64,000 nucleotides of DNA from Vulcanimicrobiota bacterium (GCA_027307235.1 DAHUXH010000007.1:62001-126000), one strand, 5' to 3'; shown: positions 27,190 through 35,539, counted from the first letter of the stretch. Translations and numbers: made by a program. Notes: a model not told the origin generated them from the letters alone.

Positions 27190-28365
27190 ATGCGTCACAC
27201 ATTCGTTCTCGCGCTTGCTGCGGTCATCGCCCTTCTGACGGCGGCGTCAGCCCAAGCTGCAGCGCCGTCGCCCGCGCCGCCCGTGGCGCAGCAGCCGGCG
27301 AGCGCGCAGCAGCTTGCCATCGAGCATGCGCGCGAGCAGATCGCCGCAGGCGACTTGCCTTCTGCTATTACCGGACTCGAAACGTTCGTTCACGTGAATC
27401 CGACTGCCGCCGACGCGCTGCGTTTTCTCGGCGATCTCTATTACCGGGCCGGGCGCTTGAGCGAAGCCGAATCGATGTATCGCGCCGTGCTCGCCTTGAA
27501 TTCGTCCGATCGTGAGACGCACAATCGGCTCGGCAACGTCTACGCCTCCGAGCATCGCCTCAACGACGCGATCGTCGAGTACGAGCGTAGTCTTCCCGAC
27601 GTCGACGCCGCCGCCAATCTTGTGCCGCTCTTGCTGCATCAAGGCTCACTGTCAGCGTTCATGCACAACGTTCAGCAGGATCTCGATCTGCATCCGTTCG
27701 ATCCCTATTTTCTCACCGAGATGGCGCAGCTCGAAGAAGCCAATCACGATCCGTCGAGCGCGTACGAACTGATGCAACGTGCCGTGACCGTCGATCCGAA
27801 CGATTTCGGCGTCATGAACACCATGGGGCTCGTTCTGTTGGATCTGCATCGCACGAATGACGCGGTCGCGCAGTTCACGCGGTGTCTGCAGCGCAACGCC
27901 AATGACTACGAGTGTTTGACCAACATCGGCGCCGCGTATTTGACGCTCAAGCGGGACGACGACGCGCAGATCGTTCTGGAAAAAGCGCGCCGGCTGGCGC
28001 CCGAACGTCACGAGGCGTTCGTCGACCTCGGATACATGGAAGACGATCGCGGAAACTGGAAGGCGGCCGTGACCGACTACGTGCAGGCGCTCGCGATCTT
28101 CCCCTATGCGCGTGAAGCCTACGTTGATCTCGGATTGGAATATTTGCAGCGGCAGATGTATCCGCTCGCCGAATCCGTGCTCACCAAAGGCGTGTCGATC
28201 TATCCCAACGACGGGGCGCTGCGCGTTCTGCTCGGCCAAGTCTATCAAAGCGAGGGGCACCGCGACTTGGCACTCGCCCAGTTCCGCGTTGCTGTCTACT
28301 CTGACGACCCCGAAGCCGCCAGTATCGCGCGGACGGATGTCACCGCCCTCCAATCCGGCCACTAG
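27190..28365 (+). CDS. Secreted tetratricopeptide-repeat (TPR) protein
   Basis: The 391-residue protein begins with a signal peptide (ends near SAQAA) behind a strong AGGAGGG ribosome site. At least seven TPR-like helical repeats follow from about residue 40 to the end, for example ADALRFLGDLYYRAGRLSEA and HEAFVDLGYMEDDRGNWKAA. Such proteins act as periplasmic scaffolds; no catalytic motif is seen. It may be co-transcribed with nuo and could relate to envelope or respiratory assembly, though that is only inferred from position. Its TAG stop is directly followed by the left arm of a long palindrome. Confidence 0.85.
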   Translation: MRHTFVLALAAVIALLTAASAQAAAPSPAPPVAQQPASAQQLAIEHAREQIAAGDLPSAITGLETFVHVNPTAADALRFLGDLYYRAGRLSEAESMYRAVLALNSSDRETHNRLGNVYASEHRLNDAIVEYERSLPDVDAAANLVPLLLHQGSLSAFMHNVQQDLDLHPFDPYFLTEMAQLEEANHDPSSAYELMQRAVTVDPNDFGVMNTMGLVLLDLHRTNDAVAQFTRCLQRNANDYECLTNIGAAYLTLKRDDDAQIVLEKARRLAPERHEAFVDLGYMEDDRGNWKAAVTDYVQALAIFPYAREAYVDLGLEYLQRQMYPLAESVLTKGVSIYPNDGALRVLLGQVYQSEGHRDLALAQFRVAVYSDDPEAASIARTDVTALQSGH

Positions 28366-28473
28366 GGGGAAACGCTTTCTTTTTCGCCAGGCCTTCGTTG
28401 CGAAGAGGCTCGTGTACCTTAGTACACTTCGCCTCTTCGCGCCTCGGCCTGACGAAAAATAAAGCGTTTCCCC
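28366..28473. repeat. Long palindrome at the 3' end of the TPR gene (family copy 2)
   Basis: Outer arms GGGGAAACGCTTT (28366-28378) and AAAGCGTTTCCCC (28461-28473) pair perfectly. Next arms TTTTTCGCCAGGCC (28380-28393) and GGCCTGACGAAAAA (28446-28459) pair with one mismatch. Inner arms CGAAGAGGC (28401-28409) and GCCTCTTCG (28431-28439) pair perfectly. The apical GTGTAC/GTACAC with loop CTTA is identical to the copy at 3488-3593, while the inner and outer stems differ in sequence but stay complementary. Confidence 0.87.
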
Positions 28474-28495
28474 GGCTAAGCTGTGCTCGCGGCGT

Positions 28496-28587
28496 CGCCG
28501 GGGTCTTTGGTTGCGAAGAGGGCTCGTGTACCGTAGTACACTTCGCCTCTTCGCGCCTTGGCCTGACGAAAAATAAAGCGTTTCCCC
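28496..28587. repeat. Degenerate tandem palindrome (family copy 3)
   Basis: A second core lies about 114 bases after the first: CGAAGAG (28514-28520), GTGTAC (28526-28531), loop CGTA, GTACAC (28536-28541), GCCTCTTCG (28545-28553), and the same right flank ending AAAGCGTTTCCCC (28575-28587). Its left arm is diverged and has one extra G, and the matching left outer arm is missing. It looks like a tandem duplicate that has decayed on one side. The 255 bases from 28366 to 28620 contain only these repeats and a terminator. Confidence 0.82.
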
Positions 28588-28602
28588 GGCGACGCTGTAC
28601 TC

Positions 28603-28622
28603 GCGGCGGCGCCGCTTTTTTT
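28603..28622 (+). terminator. Intrinsic terminator after the TPR gene
   Basis: GCGGC (28603-28607) pairs with GCCGC (28611-28615), followed by seven T residues (28616-28622). It would end the rightward nuo/TPR transcript right at the convergent RidA stop codon. A related but weaker GC-rich hairpin with TCTTT precedes copy 3 of the palindrome. Confidence 0.72.
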
Positions 28623-28995
28623 AGCGGTGGGCTATGGCGTCGATTTCTACTTGGGCGCCTTTGGGTAGGGCTTTGACGGCGACCGTGGTTCGGGCGGGTT
28701 TGGCGGCGGCGAAGTAGCGCTCGTAGACGGCGTTCACGCGGGGAAAATCGGCCATGTCGATGAGGAAGACGGTGGTCTTCACCACGTTGGCGTAATCGAC
28801 GCCGGCGGCGCGCAAGACCGCGCCGAGATTGCGCAAGACCCGTTCGGTCTGCACCTCGATGTCGCCGTCGACGAGATTGCCGGTCGCCGGATCGATCGGC
28901 GTCTGGCCGCTGCAAAACACGTGGCCGCCGCTCGATATCGCTTGGCTGTAGGGTCCGATCGGCGCGGGCGCGTCGGGTGTGAGGATCGCTTCCAT
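28621..28995 (-). CDS. ridA: RidA-family imine/enamine deaminase
   Basis: The 124-residue protein matches the YjgF/YER057c/UK114 family: PIGPYSQAISSGGHVFCSGQ (opening block), the LRNLGAVLRAAGVDYANVVK helix, and ARTTVAVKALPKGAQVEIDA with the conserved arginine that binds the substrate carboxylate. RidA hydrolyses reactive 2-aminoacrylate-type intermediates released by PLP enzymes. A PLP-dependent decarboxylase and an aldo/keto reductase lie next to it, which fits amine or amino acid metabolism. It stops 1 base after the aldo/keto reductase begins its own transcript direction, sharing an operon with it. Confidence 0.93.
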   Translation of the reverse strand: MEAILTPDAPAPIGPYSQAISSGGHVFCSGQTPIDPATGNLVDGDIEVQTERVLRNLGAVLRAAGVDYANVVKTTVFLIDMADFPRVNAVYERYFAAAKPARTTVAVKALPKGAQVEIDAIAHR

Positions 28996-28996
28996 G

Positions 28997-30028
28997 TTAT
29001 GCGCGCACCTCGTCGCGGCTCATCGTCCCTTTGAATGTCATCGCTTCGCGTTCCATACCGAAGTTATCGGCGTACAGTTCTTCGATGCGGCGCAGGTCAT
29101 CGGCGCTCAAGGCCGGCGCGTCGGGTGCGGCGGCGAATTCGATCAGTTGGTCACGATCGTAAATGTTCGGCAGTACCGACATGGTGCGGTCCTCGGCGAG
29201 AAGCCATTGGATCGACGCTTGGCCGAGCGTGCGATCCGGCCGCTCGAGAAACCGCAGGTGCTCGATCTTCTTGACGCCGTTGAGGAGCCATGAGCGTGGG
29301 CGATGGCGGCGATGGTCGTTTTCCGGGAAGACGGTCTCGGCCGTGTAGTGGCCTTCGAGCAAACCGCTGGAATGCGGCACGCGAATCATGTATCCGGTAT
29401 CGGCGCCGGCATCGTAGGCGGCTTGAATCTGCTCGTTTCCGGGATATTGTTCGAGCATGTTCCAGATGATCTGCAGGCTCGGCACGTTGCGTTTCTTCAC
29501 CGCGTCGACGCCTTCGTAGAGCCACCCGATCGCCGGACCGAGCGCGATGCCGTACATGCGAATCTTGCCCTCATGCTTGAGGTCTTCGAGCAGGGCGAAC
29601 AGGGTGTCGTCGTCAACCTGCGCCATGCGCGCGTTGTGCATCTGGTAGATGTCGACATAGTCGGTGTCCAGCCGGCGGAGCGATGCTTCGAGCGCGCGGC
29701 GAACGAATGCCGGCGAGAAATCTTGCGGAAGCTCGGATTGGCCCCGGCGCGCTTGCGCGTCAGCAGAGAAGTCATATCCGAACTTGGTCGCGTAGATGAC
29801 CTCGGCGCGGCGGGAACGGAATGCTTTGGCGAGTTGTTCCTCGCTGCGGCCGTTGCCGTACGTGTCGGCGGCGTCGAAGAGCGTGATGCCGAGATCGCGC
29901 GCTTCGTGCAGCATGCCGACCGCGTCGTCATCGGTCTTTTCGCCCCACCAGCCGGTCGAGGTCGTCCACAAACCGAAACCGACCTCACTGACCGTCAAAT
30001 CGCTCTTCGGATACGTCCGGTATTTCAT
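28997..30028 (-). CDS. Aldo/keto reductase
   Basis: The 343-residue protein is a TIM-barrel NAD(P)H oxidoreductase. The catalytic tetrad is visible: Asp and Tyr in LFDAADTYGNGRSE, Lys in YATKFG, His in YQMHNAR. The opening LTVSEVGFGLWT is typical of the YajO/Tas-like subfamily. It would reduce an aldehyde or ketone; the substrate cannot be assigned. The ATG at 30028 is divergent from the decarboxylase start with 39 bases between, so the two may share a control region. RidA lies immediately downstream. Confidence 0.9.
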   Translation of the reverse strand: MKYRTYPKSDLTVSEVGFGLWTTSTGWWGEKTDDDAVGMLHEARDLGITLFDAADTYGNGRSEEQLAKAFRSRRAEVIYATKFGYDFSADAQARRGQSELPQDFSPAFVRRALEASLRRLDTDYVDIYQMHNARMAQVDDDTLFALLEDLKHEGKIRMYGIALGPAIGWLYEGVDAVKKRNVPSLQIIWNMLEQYPGNEQIQAAYDAGADTGYMIRVPHSSGLLEGHYTAETVFPENDHRRHRPRSWLLNGVKKIEHLRFLERPDRTLGQASIQWLLAEDRTMSVLPNIYDRDQLIEFAAAPDAPALSADDLRRIEELYADNFGMEREAMTFKGTMSRDEVRA

Positions 30029-30067
30029 CGCAGGTTGTTGCACTCCGTACAGACTACTTGGGGTATT

Positions 30068-31471
30068 GTGGATCAGGCAAACGGACTCGAACACGACTTT
30101 GAGCGGGTCGCCGCTTGGATCGCGCAGTACTTCGCGCATCCCGAGCGGTTCCGCGTCTTCCCGGACGTGGCGCCCGGCGAGGTGGCCGCCCAGCTTCCCG
30201 AGCATGCGCCCCGTACCGGCGAGCCGTTCGAACGCATTCTCGCCGACTTCGACCGGATCATCGCTCCGGCGAGCACGCATTGGAACCACCCGCGCTTCTT
30301 CGCCTACTTCGCCACCAGCGCCGCCCCGGTGGCGGTCCTCGCCGAAGCACTCGCCGCCACCCTCGACGTCAAGGCCATGCTGTGGCGCACCTCGCCGGCG
30401 GCGACCGAACTCGAAGAGGTCGTTCTGCGCTGGCTTGGCCGCTTGATCGGCGTCCCGGACGATTGGACCGGCATCATCTACGACACCGCCTCGATCGCAG
30501 GCTTTACGGCGCTCGCCGCCGCGCGCGACCGTATCGATCCGGCGATTCGCGATCGCGGTATGCAGGGAGCGCCGCTTCGCGTGTACGTCACCGATCACAC
30601 CCACTCGCACGTCGAGAAAGCCGCGATCGCGCTCGGCATTGGGCGCGCCAACGTCGTGCGCGTCGCGTGCGACCGGCGCTTCGCGATGATTCCGCACCAG
30701 TTGGCGGCCTGCATCGAATCCGATTTGCGTGCGGGTTTGCGCCCCATGTGCGTGGTGGCGACGGCCGGCACCACCTCGACGACGTCGGTGGACCCGCTCG
30801 AACCGATCGCGCGCATCACGCAACGGTTCGGCGTGTGGCTGCATGTCGACGCGGCCTACGCCGGGATCGCCGCGATCGTGCCGGAGTTCCACGATCTCCT
30901 GGCCGGGCTCGACGCAGCCGACTCGCTGGTCGTGAACCCGCACAAATGGCTCTTCGTACCGATGGATCTCTCGGCACTGTATATCAAAGATGAAGCGCAG
31001 CTGCGCCGCGCGTTCAGCCTCGTGCCCGAGTACCTTGCGACCAGCGACGCCGGCGTGCGCAACTACATGGACTACGGTCTTCAGCTCGGCCGTCGCTTTC
31101 GCGCGCTCAAACTCTGGTTCGTGCTGCGTCATTTCGGCGTCGATGGGATCGTCGAGCGGCTGCGCGCGCACATCGCGCTCGCGCAGGAGTTTGCGTCATG
31201 GGTCGAAGCCGACCCTGACTGGGAGGTGTTGGCGCCGCATCCGTTCTCGGTGGTGTGTTTTCGCCATCGTCCCGCGTCGATCGCGCCGGCCGATCTCGAA
31301 GCGCACAATGCGCGCATCTTGGCTGCCGTCAACGATTCGGGCGAGGCCTTCCTCTCGCATACGAAGCTGGACGGCGTCTATGCCTTACGCGCCGCCATCG
31401 GGAATCTGCGCACCACGCGCGACGACGTCCAAGCCCTGTGGCGGGCCTTGAAGCAGCGGGCGACGGCTTGA
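30068..31471 (+). CDS. Aromatic-L-amino-acid decarboxylase-like PLP enzyme
   Basis: The 467-residue group II decarboxylase matches the DDC family: THWNHPRFFAYFATS, the WRTSPAATELEEVV block, HVDAAYAG (Asp that pairs with the PLP nitrogen) and NPHKWLF, where Lys forms the Schiff base. Family members convert tryptophan, DOPA, phenylalanine or tyrosine to their amines, but the exact substrate is not readable. The frame is open upstream, yet GTG at 30068 starts just before homology. Neighbouring RidA and aldo/keto reductase genes could handle imine or aldehyde products of amine breakdown. Confidence 0.9.
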   Translation: MDQANGLEHDFERVAAWIAQYFAHPERFRVFPDVAPGEVAAQLPEHAPRTGEPFERILADFDRIIAPASTHWNHPRFFAYFATSAAPVAVLAEALAATLDVKAMLWRTSPAATELEEVVLRWLGRLIGVPDDWTGIIYDTASIAGFTALAAARDRIDPAIRDRGMQGAPLRVYVTDHTHSHVEKAAIALGIGRANVVRVACDRRFAMIPHQLAACIESDLRAGLRPMCVVATAGTTSTTSVDPLEPIARITQRFGVWLHVDAAYAGIAAIVPEFHDLLAGLDAADSLVVNPHKWLFVPMDLSALYIKDEAQLRRAFSLVPEYLATSDAGVRNYMDYGLQLGRRFRALKLWFVLRHFGVDGIVERLRAHIALAQEFASWVEADPDWEVLAPHPFSVVCFRHRPASIAPADLEAHNARILAAVNDSGEAFLSHTKLDGVYALRAAIGNLRTTRDDVQALWRALKQRATA

Positions 31472-31640
31472 TCGCCCTCCCGTACAATAGGAGAAGGGAA
31501 AGCACGTCTTTTACCATATCTTTACACAAAACTACCCGAGGCCCACGTATGATCGCTACCCGCCGCATCGAGCTCCCATGCTCATCGACCTGAGCCCCTC
31601 CGTCGCGTTGCCTATCGGCAGCGTCGACTAGGCGTTTTCC
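31472..31640. other. Intergenic region, no recognisable gene
   Basis: These 169 bases separate the decarboxylase from the hybrid kinase. The AT-rich block around 31507-31532 (CTTTTACCATATCTTTACAC) is the likeliest promoter segment. Short frames of 14 and 17 codons begin at 31549 and 31578, without family support. Confidence 0.4.
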
Positions 31641-33104
31641 ATGCGGGTGCTGGTCGTGGAGGACAATGCCGCCGAATCGGCGCTGGTGCGGGCGTTCATG
31701 CGTGACGGCGATGCCGCCTCCGCCGAGGTCGCTACCAGTCTTGCCGAAGCGCTCGCGGCGATCGACCGCAGCAGCTTCGACGTCGCCATCATCGACGTGT
31801 CGCTTCCCGACGCCGAAGGCATCGACGTCGTGCGCCGCGTACGCGAACATGCGCCGCGTCTTCCGGTCGTCGTGCTCAGCGGGCGCCAGGACGACGAGTT
31901 CGCGGCGCTCGCAGTTGCCGCCGGCGCTCAAGAATTTTTGTTCAAGGGAGCTATCGGCGACGTGGTGCTGCGGCGCGCTCTGCGCCATGCCATCGAGCGT
32001 CAGCAGCTCATCGACCGGCTTGCGGCCAGCGTCGACGAGTTGCAGCGCCAGCGTGCTAGCGTCATCGAGCTCAACGATCTGAAGAACGACCTGATCGCGG
32101 TGCTTGCGCACGATTTCAAGGGACCGCTGACGACGGTGATGGGCTTCGCCGAATTGTTGGAGAGCGGCGCGCTGGAAGAAGCCGATGCCCGCGAGGCCGC
32201 CGGCACGATTCGGGCGAGCGCTGCGCGTCTGGCCGCGCTCGCCAACGACGTGCTTGCGCTGTCGCGGGCCGAGCACGGCGAGCTCGAGATTCGTGACGAG
32301 CGCGTCGATCTCGTGTCGATCCTGCGTGACGTCACCGACGAGGTGCGCCACGATCGCGATGTGCGCATCGACGTGCGGACGGAAGACCCCTTCATCGACG
32401 CGGACGGCGAGCGCATCCGGCAGATCATCGACAACCTGGTTCGCAATGCGATCAAGTATTCACCGGATGGACAGTTGGTGGACGTGGTGATCGGCGACGA
32501 GGGCGAATACACGCGCATCGACGTGATCGATCGCGGTATCGGCATCCCGCGTGAGGAGATTCCCACGCTCTTCCGGCGTTTCGCGCGCGCGTCCAATGCG
32601 AAGAAGGCTCGTATCAAGGGCACCGGCATCGGGCTGTTCTTGGTCAAGTTGCTCGTCGATCGTCACGCCGGCCGTATCGCGATCGAGAGCCGCGAGAACG
32701 AAGGGACCACATTTACCGTCTTGCTGCCGCGGACGTCGGCGACGCGCGACCGCGTGCGTCCGCGTGTCGCGATTCTCACCGCCGATGAACACCTGCGTTC
32801 CTATCTCGCCTACGAACTGCGCAGCCGCGAGGTGCGTGTCGGCAGCTACGCGTCAGCCGAAACGTTTGCCGCGCAAGCCGACGGCCATGCGTTTGTCGCC
32901 GTCTTTGTCGATCGCAATCTGCGCGTCGACGCCGCGCACGTGCGCTCGATGTTCGCGAATGGATCGGTGCCGAAGGTGATCGGTATCGGCGCTTCCGCGA
33001 ACGCCGGATACGATGCCGTGTTGCCGGAGCCGTTCTTGGCTGCCGAACTCTACAACGTCCTCGACAGGACCGGCGTGACCGCACAGACCGCGCTCTTGCG
33101 CTAA
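31641..33104 (+). CDS. Hybrid response regulator / histidine kinase with second receiver-like domain
   Basis: The 487-residue cytoplasmic protein has three parts. A receiver domain (about 1-120) carries VVEDNA, the phospho-acceptor in IIDVSLPD and a lysine in FLFKGA. A kinase core follows: HisKA with LAHDFKGPLTTVMGF (about 152-166), then NLVRNAIKYSPDG, DRGIGIP and GTGIGLFLVKLL of the ATPase domain. A final receiver-like domain (about 370-480) has TADE and VFVDRN, but the usual Lys-Pro is replaced by LPEPF. No transmembrane segment is present, so the signal arrives through phosphorylation or a partner. Its end overlaps the convergent glutamine synthetase by 4 bases. Confidence 0.88.
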   Translation: MRVLVVEDNAAESALVRAFMRDGDAASAEVATSLAEALAAIDRSSFDVAIIDVSLPDAEGIDVVRRVREHAPRLPVVVLSGRQDDEFAALAVAAGAQEFLFKGAIGDVVLRRALRHAIERQQLIDRLAASVDELQRQRASVIELNDLKNDLIAVLAHDFKGPLTTVMGFAELLESGALEEADAREAAGTIRASAARLAALANDVLALSRAEHGELEIRDERVDLVSILRDVTDEVRHDRDVRIDVRTEDPFIDADGERIRQIIDNLVRNAIKYSPDGQLVDVVIGDEGEYTRIDVIDRGIGIPREEIPTLFRRFARASNAKKARIKGTGIGLFLVKLLVDRHAGRIAIESRENEGTTFTVLLPRTSATRDRVRPRVAILTADEHLRSYLAYELRSREVRVGSYASAETFAAQADGHAFVAVFVDRNLRVDAAHVRSMFANGSVPKVIGIGASANAGYDAVLPEPFLAAELYNVLDRTGVTAQTALLR

Positions 33105-34399
33105 TACAATCTCAGATAGGCGCGGTGCTCCCATGCGTGCACCGCGCGCCGGTAGCGTTCGTATTCGGCGAGCTTGGCGTCGCGGAACGCATGATAGAGA
33201 TGATCGCCGAGCGATGCGCTGACCACGGCATCACCATCGAGTTCGACGATTGCTTGGCGCAGCGATTTGGGCAGCGTGCCGATGCCGCGCTCACGGCGAT
33301 CGCGTTCGGTCAGGTCGTAGGTGGAACCGACGAGCGCGTCACCGGGCAGCAACTGGCGCGCGACGCCGTCGGCAGCGGCGCCCAGCAGGGCCGCGAATGC
33401 CAAGTACGGATTGCACGACGGATCGGGGCTGCGTACTTCGATGCGCTTGGGCGACTGATTGGGAGGGACGCGAACGAGCGCGTTGGCACTGCGTTCCGAC
33501 CACACGGTGTAGATCGGCGCGTCCCACGCCGCAACCAGACGTTTGTACGAATTCACCGTCGGATTGCAGACGGCCGCCAGCGCCGGAGCGTGCGCAAGGA
33601 GGCCGCCGACCGTGTAGAGCACGAGATCGTCGTCTGCGCGCGCATCCAAGCGCAGATCGACGTGCAGGCCGCTGCCGGCGCACGTTTCGAGCGGTTTCGG
33701 CATGAATGTTGCCTCGAGTCCGAACCGTGACGCGACGTGTTTGGCCAGGCTTCGCAGTGTCAGCAACATGTCGGCGGCTTCGAGCGGATCGGTGTGCGAG
33801 AAGTCGATCTCGTGCTGACCCGGTCCGTGTTCGTGATGGGCGCCGGCGACACGCGCACCCATCGACTGCATCGCGGCGACAATCGCATTGCGCGCGTCCT
33901 CACCGCGATCGTTGGCGGAAAAATCGAAATACGAGCCGACGTCGGTTGTGCTGGTCGAACCGAATTCCGAGGCGCGTGCCTCAAAGACGAAAAATTCGAC
34001 TTCGAGGCCGAACTGCATCGCGGTGAACTGTGCGCGTGCCGATTCGATCGCGCGGCGCAACGTCGTGCGCGGGCAGCCTTCGAACGGCGTTCCGTCGGGC
34101 ATCGCGACGTCGCAGATCACGCGCGCTTCCTGTCCGTCGGCCGTGCTCCACGGATAGAGCGCGAACGTCGATGGATCGGGAACAAGCACCATGTCCAGTT
34201 CTTCACCGCGCACGAACCCGTCGATCGATCCGCCGTCGAAGGTCACTCGGCCATCGAGCGCCTCGCCGAGGGCATCGACCGGGATCGAAACATTCTTGCC
34301 GACCCCGAGCACGTCGGCGAACACCAGCCGGACGAAACGTACGTTGCGTTCGCGCGCGATCTTGACGACGTCGCGCTTGGAACTAGGAGTGGAGTGCAT
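33101..34399 (-). CDS. glnA: Glutamine synthetase, type I
   Basis: The 432-residue enzyme, which joins ammonia to glutamate using ATP, matches short (GSI-alpha-like) glutamine synthetases. Visible blocks are DGGSIDGF, FGLEVEFFVFE (metal-binding glutamates), AHHEHGPGQHEID, GSGLHVDLRL, NSYKRLVA and EVRSPDPSCNPYLAFAALLG. I do not see the adenylylation-loop tyrosine motif of the GSI-beta type. Related enzymes act on gamma-glutamyl-polyamines, so a catabolic role remains possible. ATG at 34399 overlaps the upstream PucR-type regulator by 17 bases, suggesting that the pair is co-expressed. Confidence 0.88.
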   Translation of the reverse strand: MHSTPSSKRDVVKIARERNVRFVRLVFADVLGVGKNVSIPVDALGEALDGRVTFDGGSIDGFVRGEELDMVLVPDPSTFALYPWSTADGQEARVICDVAMPDGTPFEGCPRTTLRRAIESARAQFTAMQFGLEVEFFVFEARASEFGSTSTTDVGSYFDFSANDRGEDARNAIVAAMQSMGARVAGAHHEHGPGQHEIDFSHTDPLEAADMLLTLRSLAKHVASRFGLEATFMPKPLETCAGSGLHVDLRLDARADDDLVLYTVGGLLAHAPALAAVCNPTVNSYKRLVAAWDAPIYTVWSERSANALVRVPPNQSPKRIEVRSPDPSCNPYLAFAALLGAAADGVARQLLPGDALVGSTYDLTERDRRERGIGTLPKSLRQAIVELDGDAVVSASLGDHLYHAFRDAKLAEYERYRRAVHAWEHRAYLRLY

Positions 34400-35498
34400 C
34401 GATTGCCACCGCCATTCGCAGAGTGAGTTGATCGTGCGGACTTTCGAGCCGGCATCCGCAGAGTTCGCCGATCTGACGCAACCGGTAGAAGACCGTGTGC
34501 CGGTGGACATGCAGAGCCTGGGCCGCGCTCTTCACGTTTTGACCGAGATCGAAGTAGAGGCGCAAGGTCTTTTCCAACTCGGTCTGATGTTTCTCGTCGT
34601 ATGCGCGCAGCGGCGCGAGCGTGCGCGCGGCAAAGTCGCGCAGCGCATCGGTGGCTGCACCGCGGTAGAGCAGCGCGTACGCTCCGAGTTCGTCGTACAC
34701 GGCAACCTTGCCGCTGCCGAAGAGCCGGCGCGCGATAACGAGGGCTGCGTCGGCGCGGGCAAGCGCCTGCGGGACATCGATTGGGACCGCCGGCTCGCTC
34801 ACGCCGCCGCTCACGCAGATGTCGGGCACGCGCTTGGCAAGCGAGCGCGGAAGCATGGTCGCCGCCGTCCGCGCTTTGCTTGCGTCTATAGCGCGCGCGG
34901 CGGGTATGCAGACAACGTACGCGGCCGCGCGCTCGATCAACTCGATCTGCGCGCTGGTCGGTTTGAACGCTTCACGGATGGCCGAGCGTATCACGGCGCG
35001 GTCGCTGGCGCACCCATCCGCAGCCGTGCATTCCAGCACCGCGACGACGTAGTGCGGCGCGAGCCCGATGCCGCGCGCGGCGGCTTCGTCGCGAGCGGTG
35101 ATCGCATCGGTGAATCTTCCGGCGATCAGGTGCTCCCAAAACGACGTTCTGCTCGCGCCTTCGCCGGCGGACGCACGGGCGAGGTCGATGGCGAGGGAAC
35201 TTGCGGCGAGCCGCGCGGCATGGGCGAAGTCCTGGGCGTCCTCGCCGAACAGGCAGATGCGCCCGAGGAGCGTCTGGCCGGTCGCGATCGGGGTGACGAA
35301 GGGTGGTGTGTCCTCCCCGCCTGACGCCGCTGCGTCGGGCGCTCCGGCTCGCGCCAGCGGGTGGTGCGACGCGTCTTCGATCAGCACGCCCGAACCGGTC
35401 GCCTCGGCGAGCCGGCGGGCGACGGCAGCCGAACCGCCGCCGTCCGCGATGACGCGCGCAACGTCCTGTGCGAGCGCAACGAGTTCCTCGGCAGTCAT
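34383..35498 (-). CDS. PucR/CdaR-family transcriptional regulator
   Basis: The 371-residue protein has a GAF-like N-terminal sensing region (about 15-120), a central GGDEF-like/CdaR region and a C-terminal helix-turn-helix of the PucR type: LYFDLGQNVKSAAQALHVHR then HTVFYRLRQIGEL (about 312-345). Such regulators control use of purines, sugar acids, amines or amino acids. It is directly upstream of, and overlaps, a glutamine synthetase gene, so nitrogen or amine control is plausible. The chosen ATG at 35498 has GAAGAG upstream; the frame could extend further. It is divergent from the GGDEF gene. Confidence 0.85.
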   Translation of the reverse strand: MTAEELVALAQDVARVIADGGGSAAVARRLAEATGSGVLIEDASHHPLARAGAPDAAASGGEDTPPFVTPIATGQTLLGRICLFGEDAQDFAHAARLAASSLAIDLARASAGEGASRTSFWEHLIAGRFTDAITARDEAAARGIGLAPHYVVAVLECTAADGCASDRAVIRSAIREAFKPTSAQIELIERAAAYVVCIPAARAIDASKARTAATMLPRSLAKRVPDICVSGGVSEPAVPIDVPQALARADAALVIARRLFGSGKVAVYDELGAYALLYRGAATDALRDFAARTLAPLRAYDEKHQTELEKTLRLYFDLGQNVKSAAQALHVHRHTVFYRLRQIGELCGCRLESPHDQLTLRMAVAIDALHS

Positions 35499-35539
35499 AC
35501 GCTGCTCTTCGGCGAAGACTGCACTCTCTCTTGGAGCGT

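Noticed and set aside
28366-28587. Two similar repeats that might be a CRISPR fragment
   Set aside because: The repeats are long nested palindromes about 114 bases apart with no spacers and no cas genes.
28340-28915. Open frame across the palindromic repeats and the RidA gene
   Set aside because: Its peptide just repeats the translated palindrome (EEAKCT-type units) and then runs in the wrong frame of RidA; no start signal or family.
31578-31631. A 17-codon frame starting MLIDLSPSVA, slightly like the start of kynurenine formamidase
   Set aside because: Far too short, no conserved metal-binding motif follows, and the similarity could be chance.
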